Assembly: GCF_037325665.1 (NCBI RefSeq)
Contig: NC_090260.1
Coordinates: 35,004,632 to 35,068,631 of the forward strand
Direction: 5' to 3'
Source of the DNA: Littorina saxatilis
Lineage: Eukaryota > Mollusca > Gastropoda > Littorinimorpha > Littorinidae
Length of the DNA stretch: 64,000 nt
The notes below the pieces were generated by a model. It was not told the origin of the DNA and made no database searches. It saw only the letters and a program-made list of their open reading frames with translations. Positions 48,001 through 57,000 of this stretch are shown one piece after another. The number at the start of each line of letters is the position of its first letter. Positions within the stretch are counted from its first letter, which is position 1. Position numbers and translations under genes: made by a program.

Positions 48001-51000
48001 GTAGTTTAGTCTGAATCGCTCTACACACACACACAGACAGACACACACACACACCACGACCCTCGTCTCGATTCCCCCTCTATGTTAAAACATTTAGTCA
48101 AAACTTGACTAAATGTAAAAACCAAGAAAGGTAAGTTAGTGTAACATTAACCGTATTTTCGGGACTATAAGGCGCAACTTTTTCCCTCAACTTGAACCCC
48201 TGCGCCCTATTGACCGGTATCGCCTTAATATGCAAAAGACGAGTACACATGCACCCACACTGGCTATACAAAGAAACATAACACTCCCTCTTATGTGATA
48301 TGCATGTTTCTGCTACAGTGGAGCCTCCCTATTAAGACCTTCCTTATTACGACTCCCTCTAAGTTAGGACTTTAAATTTCATGACCGATCCTTTTTACTC
48401 TGTTTACACCCTCTGTACTACGACTACCTCCTTAACCCGACATACGACTGACAAATCATGGTCAAATGCGACTTTGTTATTCCCGAGAAGAAGTTCAAAA
48501 CTGTGCAAACCTTGATATTGTTTTGGAAATTGAGCAAACAGTTGACGAGCACATCGCAACTGCGATGTCGTCTGCTCAAATAGGCTCCATTCTCCGCAAG
48601 CGTTATTTCCCCTTGTTGACATATTCGCGACTGTACTTTATTTTGAATAGATAAAGGTCATTGGCCAGATGTCTGTTTCATTTAGCAAAGAACTTTGCAG
48701 GAACTCCTACCTTTTAAACACGCAAAGTTACAGAAACGTTATGAAAGCAATCCGATCATCGAACCAAAACCGAAAGTTGTGGTGACGTCATGTAACATTT
48801 TCGGTCTAGCTAACAATGGCGGCCGACGAACATGGGTTTTGAAATCTGGAATTGTTCTTGGTTTTTCCCGATCCGACGCGGCGTTCGTTTGAATCAATAA
48901 ATTCTCAGAATCCCGTCAGTGAAGTTTGAAGGTGAGTAGTGGAGTACGTGTCCTAAATTACTCAACTCTGTGGACAGTCCGTAGTGCAGTTGTCCCCAAG
49001 TTGAATGAGTGAGTCAAGTTTCATATCGTGAAAACTGACGCTTTTGGCTACAATTTTACATCAGTTTCAACACACTGCCGCGGTTCTTATTCGTTTTGTT
49101 CCTTGCGTTTGGGACACTTTTCTTTTTCAACCAAATCGTTGCTGGGTATCGTATGACTATGATTAGTAGCTGGTATCGACATCGATGTGCATGTTTTGGA
49201 ACCGCTGCTTTCGTTCGACCTCAGTTTGTTTATTTCAAACCTTAACCCACGAGTAGTTACGTGGCTTGATTAAACAAGCAAGAAAACTGTTCAAATGCAA
49301 TAATGTGTTGAGCTGGCAATCGTGGCATTAAAAAAGAACTGAAACATCATTAAGGAGTTTTATTTACATTTTAAACTAGCTGTCTGTCCTTCAGGTCTTG
49401 GTAAGTTGGTTCAGCCTCCCTATTAAGACCCCTCCCTATTAAGACCTGATTTTGTCAGATTTTGGGAGGTCTTAATAGGGAGGTTCCACTGTACTATCAC
49501 CCTGGAGGGGTTATACATCTTAAACATCAAAGGAGTCGGTCATAGGTAAAACACGGTCATTGACCCCGGGTAAGAAGGTCACTGCATAGACAAACACAGA
49601 CAATAACAACCACAGATTTCCATACTTTTAAAGCATCATAATTATTTGTCTGTTGTGTATCTCGTTCGTTCACCGATAGGTCAAAGTTCTGGCAAATGTT
49701 TTGTTGTGCATTCTTCTTGCCTTTCAGGCAACACTGGTTTAAAAGCCAGCTTAGCGCCATCATTGACTTACTGTCACTTGTTCTCCGTTGTGGCCAGGGT
49801 AGACAACCATGATGTCCTTGCGGCTGAAACAACTGGGAGGGAAGTCCCATGTCAGGGTGGCGCTCGTCTCAGACAGTCGGATCACACGCAGGTTTTGGGG
49901 CGGGAAGTCTGGGGACCACAGTTCACACACTTGTTAACACCCGCTGTCATTTAATGGGTAAATTATCTGGGTATGTAGTCAAACAAGAAGCCGCCAAATT
50001 CATTTTCCTCAATGCACCTCTTCCTGAAAAACTTAAAGGCACACTCCTTCCCATGTAAGCTGTTCAGCTCACCATCTCATACCTGGTCGGGCATTTACAT
50101 GGGATAAGACCATCCCTCCACTTGGTCACATACCAAAAATGATCACCACAACAATCAGGGTGTTGTTTTTGTATGTGAGCAAGTAGAGGGATGGTTTTAT
50201 TCCCTGTAAGAGCCTGGTCAGATCTGAGATGATGAGCTGAACTGTTTAGAGAGACCCTTAAATTGTGAAAACAGTGTAAAACTATTTCCCGGGTACTACA
50301 GTGGTAGCAGTACCGTCCCTCTCCTCTATGCTTCTCTGAAGTCTTCACTTGGAATGTAGCTGTGTTTGTGTGTAATGTTTGAGTAAAATCAACTTGGAGG
50401 ATCTGCGCGGAACATGAAATACATAGATATTCATATTTGCTTACTCTTGAAAGATAATGGCAAGGTCTATTAATTATTTCTGCCCACTTTTCTCTCTCAT
50501 TGCTATCTGTTCTTGTTACAAAAAAATGGTTGAAATCTGCTTACATTCTTCCGTTCCATTCAGATCTGCCAGCTTCCCTTTCTGCAAGAAAAAGTGCCAC
50601 CATGATCAGAAGGCCTGATAGATTTGTGCATAACATAAAAACAATGTAAAATGCCAACATTATCTATAGGTTGCACAGACCCAACATTATATATAGGTTG
50701 CACAGACCCAACATTATCTATAGGTTGCACAGACCCAAAAAATGTGATACATGCAAACAGAAACAAATTGAAAAACAAAGTTGTAACCAGATGCACTAAG
50801 TTGTGTTAGTACAAATTAGGGTTTTCATTAACAGTGACAATCTGCCATGTAACCACTAAGTATGTAACACCCACCCTGAAGCATTCCCAAATCTCAATTT
50901 TCTTTCGGAAGTTTTCATTTTGGCTTGCAATTTGAAATTTAATACCAATGAAATTTAAGAGATTATTTGGTAATTTGTGTCACCATTTTTGGCTAGTTTT

Positions 51001-54000
51001 ACCTGTCACTTCCGTACTCAAAGTAGCATCTTTCTTTCTTTATTTGGTGTTTAACGTCGTTTTCAACCACGTAAGTTATATCGCGACGGGGAAAGGGGGG
51101 AGATGGATAGAGCCACTTGTCAATTGTTTCTTGCTCACAAAAGCACTAATCAAAAATTTGCTCCAGGGGCTTGCAACGTAGTACAATGTATTACCTTACT
51201 GGGAGAATGCAAGTTTCCAGTACAAAGGACTTAACATTTCTTACATACTGCTTGACTAAAATCTTTACAAAAATTGACTATATTCTATACAAGAAACACT
51301 TAAACTCAAAGTAGTAGACGTTTTTCTTCTGAACCACATGAAAATAAATCACATCTGTTGAGTTCATTCCGTAACACAAATGTGGATGGGCGCAATAGCC
51401 AAGTGGATAAGACATCGGGCTAAAAAGTGGAAGGTGTAGTGTGAGAATCCTGGCCACACCTATGGGTTAATCCTCCCGGGTCAACTTATTGTGCAGACAT
51501 GCTAGTGCCTTATCCCACCCAAGCACAAAACCAAGTGTAACAGAGTGCCGAAACACCACTATCACCTTTGGAGGCGAAGTCCAATCAAACAGGATTGAGA
51601 ATTTTAGAGCTTATTTCTAAGTCCTATAAAAACTGTTATGCATTCGCAAAGGTATCCATGAACATACAGAGAGACAAAAGCCGCCAGACCCCATCACAAA
51701 CAGAACTCTACAATCCACAGGTGTTGCCTTGCGAGCTATAAATAGCTCGCAACTTCTAAGGCGAACAACTCTGCAGAGTCTGCTGTGAAGGGCGACGGTA
51801 GTCTCCCTGTCACACTCACCCCCGTTTGAATGAACTTTGTCCCCAAAGTTCCGAACCATGGACCCGCCAAGCTTAGGTCCCTCCCAGGTTCGTGGAATGG
51901 GAACAGCACGAAAATGATTCAGTGGCCATAACGCCATTCCTGAACATATCATGTCGAGTCCCATCCCTGTCGACGCCGCCAAATGTAACAGAGTGCCGAA
52001 ACACCACAATCACCTTTGGAGGCGAAGTCCAATCAAACAGGATTGAGAATTTTAGAGCTTATTTCTAAGCCCTATAAAAACTGTTATGCATTCGCAAAGG
52101 AATCCATGAACATACAGACAGACGAGAGAAATTCAAGTTTTACGCCCTCACGGCAAAGCCATTAGGGGCATGTTCCCGGGTTTTAACCCGACTTTAGATG
52201 AGATACACAAGTGTATGCGTGTTTAGGTGGTATCAGCCATCTGCACTTATGGCAGAATGACCGAGGTCTTTTACGTGCCACTGTGGTGACACGGGGGTGG
52301 GAGATGGATACCGTCTCTGGGTCTGCACATAAAGTTGACCTGTGTCCGTCCCGGCCCGGATTCGAACCAGCGACCTTTCGATCACAAGTCCAGTGCTCTA
52401 CCACCTGAGCTACCCGGGCCCCCATACAGACAGACAAAAGCCGCCAGACCCCATCACAAACAGAACTCTACATTATCCACAGGTGTTGCCTTGCGAGCTA
52501 TAAATAGCTCGCAACTTCTAAGGCGAACAACTCTGCAGAGTCTGCTGTGAAGGGCGACGGTAGTCTCCCTGTCACACAAGTACGTGTCATGTATATTGCT
52601 AGGCAAGCATACCATGTTCCATTTAGAGATACGCTCCATTAGAGTGAGTCAATTAGCTAAATGGAACCACAGGTAAAATATTCTGAAATCTATGTCCGAG
52701 GTCAGTGGGTTATAGAAACAGGAAACAAGTCATGAAATAAATGTCAAGCCTACACTCTGGACCTCTCTGTGGTCCCAGTCTATACCGTTAGTTTGTTTAT
52801 TTGTTTCGTTTATGGGCTGAAACTCCCATGGTTTAAACCTATATGACCGTTTTTACCCCGACATTTAGGCAGCCATACGCAGCTTTTGGGGGAAGCATGT
52901 TGGGTATTTTCGTGTTTCTATACCCCACCGAACTCTGAAATGGATTACAGGATCTTTTTTGTGCGCACTTGGTCTTGTGCTTGTGTGTACACACGAAGGG
53001 GGATAAGGCACTAGCAGGTCTGCTGCACTTTAGTTGACCTGGGAGATCGGAAAAATCTCCACCCTTAGTCACCAGGAGGCCGCGGCCGGGATTTGAACTC
53101 ACGACCTTCGGATTAGGAGGCCGATGTCTTATCCACTAGGCCACTGCACCCGTCTATACCTTTAGTGATTTGCCATACTAAACTTCTTTCTCTCCGTCCC
53201 CCACCCATTTTCCTTCTGACCATTAGCTAACATTACACTGGAAAATAAATATGCAAAGAAAGAAAGCAAGCAAAAAGGAACGAAAGCCAGAAAGAAAGAT
53301 CGAAAGAGAAAAAAAACAGAAGAAAAAAAGTCAAGGAAGAAAAAAAGTCAAGGAAGAAAAAAAGTCAAGGAAGAAAAAAAGACATGAAATCTCCCTTGTT
53401 ACTTGTTAGCCGTGGATGATACCTGGTTTTGAGTGCTGATGGGGCCTTAAAATGTAGGGGAAAGTGTAAAGTGAGCAACAATGTGATGCCTGCAAGAAGA
53501 GCTGACCTGCATAGACCGTGAGAGGACCAGGCCGGCCCTGTTGACCACCTCAGCCGTCACGGAGATGATCTCTGTGTCCAGGCTCTCCTTCTCCACCATC
53601 ATGTGACAGTTGCTCAGCGACAGCGACACGTCTGTCAGGAAACACTGGTTGCGCCTGTTGCAGTAACACTTATGGCTGGATTGGCCCACACAGTTCTGGA
53701 TGGAAGGTAAGTAAATAACAATGAAAATGTACCCACCTGGGAATGTAGACAAACACAGACAATAACAACCACGGGTTTCCATACTTTTAACACATCTGAA
53801 AAACAACATTAATTCATGATCATACAAAAGGCCTCAGAAAATTGTAGAAAATTAGGTCTTGATTTAAAATAAAAGGGAGTATGTGTAGTAACATTGAAGT
53901 AAACTGGTCGGACTGAAACTGGTCGGACTGAAACTGGTCGGACTGATCTTTATCAAAGAGGATAGAGCTAGAGATATAAGAATACATCTTTACTCCAAAG

Positions 54001-57000
54001 CAGTCCTGAAAGAATAAATAATACAAACACACACATGCATACAAATAATCTGTGACAAAGACACAGAAACAGCCTGAGACTGTGAAAGAAACCAAGCGAC
54101 ATACTGACACACTAGAGAGACCCACAGAGACAGAGAGAGACACACAGAGCCTGTGAGAGAGACACACACACAGACATACCGGCATTCTGTGAGAGAGAGA
54201 GACACACAGACAGAGAGAGACACACACAGCCTGTAAGAGAGACTGACACACAGACATACAGGAATTCTGTGAGAGAGAGACACACACAGCCTGTGAGAGA
54301 GACACACAGCCTGTGAGAGAGACACACAGAGAAATACAGACACACAGAGAAATACAGACAAATAACAAGCCTGTGAGAAAGACACACAGAGAAATACAGA
54401 CACACACAGAGACATATATACAGACACAAACATGCCTGTGAGAGAGAGACACAGAAAAATACAGACACACAGAGAGACATACCTACACAGGCAGCCTGTG
54501 AGAGAGACACACAATGAAATATACAGACACAGAGAAATATAGACACACAGAGACACATACAGACACAGACAGCCTGTGAGAGAAACACACAGAGAAATTT
54601 ATACAGACACACAAAGAGACATACATACACAAACAAGCCTGTGAGAGAGACACACAAAGAAATACAGACACACAGAGAGACATACCTACACAGGCAGCCT
54701 GTGAGAGAGACACACAATGAAATATACAGACACAGAGAAATATAGACACACAGAGACACATACAGACACAGACAGCCTGTGAGAGAAACACACAGAGAAA
54801 TACAGACACACAAAGAGACATACAGACACAGACAGCCTGTGAGAGAAACAGACAGAGAAATACAGACACACAAAGAGACATACATACACAAACAAGCCTG
54901 TGAGAGAGACACACAGAGAAACACAGAGAGACATACATACACAAACAAGCCTGTGAGAGAGAGACACAGAAAAATACAGACACACAGAGAGACATACCTA
55001 CACAGGCAGCCTGTGAGAGAGACACACAATGAAATATACAGACACAGAGAAATATAGACACACAGAGAGACATACAGACACAAACAAGCCTGTGAGAGAC
55101 ACACAGAGAAACACAGAGAGACATACATACACAAACAAGCCTGTGAGAGAGACACACAGAGAAACACAGAGAGACATACATACACAGACAGCCTGTGAGA
55201 GAGACACACAAAGAAATACAGACACACAGAGAAATACAGACAGCCTGTGAGAGAGAGACACACTGAAATAGAGACACATAGAGAGACATACAGACACAGA
55301 CAGCCTGTGAGAGAGACACAAAAAGAGACATAAAGACACACATAGTAGAGAAAAAAAAGACACACAGAGAGACATACAGACACAGACAGCCTGTGAGAGA
55401 GACACAAAAAGAGACATAGAGACACACATAGCCGTTGTGAAAGACACACAGAGAAATATAGACACACAGAGAGACATACAGACACAGACAGCATGTGAAA
55501 GAGTCACACAGAGACATACAGACACACATAGCCGTTGTGAGACACACAGAGAAATACAGACACACACAGAGACATACAGACACACACTGCCTGTGACAGA
55601 CACACACATAAACGAGCAATACCTCAGCTGGTGTTGATGGGACTGTTTTGCTGTAGATTTCAGTTCCGTTAGAGCGTGTGAATCTCCAGTTGACGTGAGT
55701 GATGCCAGATTCTTCATCTTGCGCTGCCAGTTCAAACCTGAACAAAAGTCGTGTTTACATCATACCTACAATTTCAGATTCTTCATCTTGCTCCGCCAGT
55801 ACAAACCTGAACAAAAGTGTACCTGTGTGTGTCTGTATTTCTCTGTGTACCATGACTACAGGTGCAAATTACAAGCACGCAATACCTAAATCAAACTTTT
55901 AAGCTATTTACCACCTATTTATTTCCAGGACTAAAATTTCATAACAAATTAAGTACTCCGTCAAATGCACAGAAACACAGAGCTTGAATGAAACTTGTGG
56001 ATACAAAGACATTTACAGAAAACTTTATTTACTGAACAATCTGAACTAAATTGTGCAATGAGATAACCATACTGAACTACAAGGTAACTTCAGCCAGCAG
56101 AACATAACCATACTGAACTACAAGGTAACTTCAGCCAGCAGAACATAACCATACTGAACTACAAGGTAACTTCAGCCAGCAGAACATAACCATACTGAAC
56201 TACAAGGTAACTTCAGCCAGCAGAACATAACCATACTGAACTACAAGGTAACTTCAGCCAGCAGAACATAACCATACTGAACTACAAGGTAACTTCAGCC
56301 AGCAGAACATAACCATACTGAACCACAAGGGAGGTAACTTCAGCCAGCAGAACATAACCATACTGAACTACAAGGTAACTTCAGCCAGCAGAACATAACC
56401 ATACTAAACTACAAGGTAACTTCAGCCAGCAGAACATAACCATACTGAACTACAAGGTAACTTCAGACAGCAGAACATAACCATACTGAACTACAAGGTA
56501 ACTTCAGCCAGCAGAACATAACCTGATACTGAACTACAATTAAGGTAACTTCAGCCAGCAGAACATAACCATACTGAACTACAAGGTAACTTCAGCCAGC
56601 AGAACATAACCATACTGAACTACAATTAAGGTAACTTCAGCCAGCAGAGCATAACCATACTGAACTACAAGGGAGTTAACTTCAGCCGGCAGAACATAAC
56701 CATACTGAACTACAAGGTAACTTCAGCCAGCAGAACATAACCATACTGAACTACAAGGTAACTTCAGCCAGCAGAACATAACCATACTGAACTACAAGGT
56801 AACTTCAGCCAGTAGAACATAACCATACTGAACTACAAGGTAACTTCAGCCAGCAGAACATAACCATACTGAACTACAAGGTAACTTCAGCCAGCAGAAC
56901 ATAACCATACTGAACTACAAGGTAACTTCAGCCAGCAGAACATAACCATACTGAAGTACAAGGGAGGTAACTTCAGCCAGCAGAACATAACCATACTGAA

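Noticed and set aside
54112-55745. Long Cys/Val/Ser-rich minus-strand frames
   Set aside because: Translation of the gacacacaga minisatellite in intron 3; only the first 38 codons after the acceptor at 55737 are exon.
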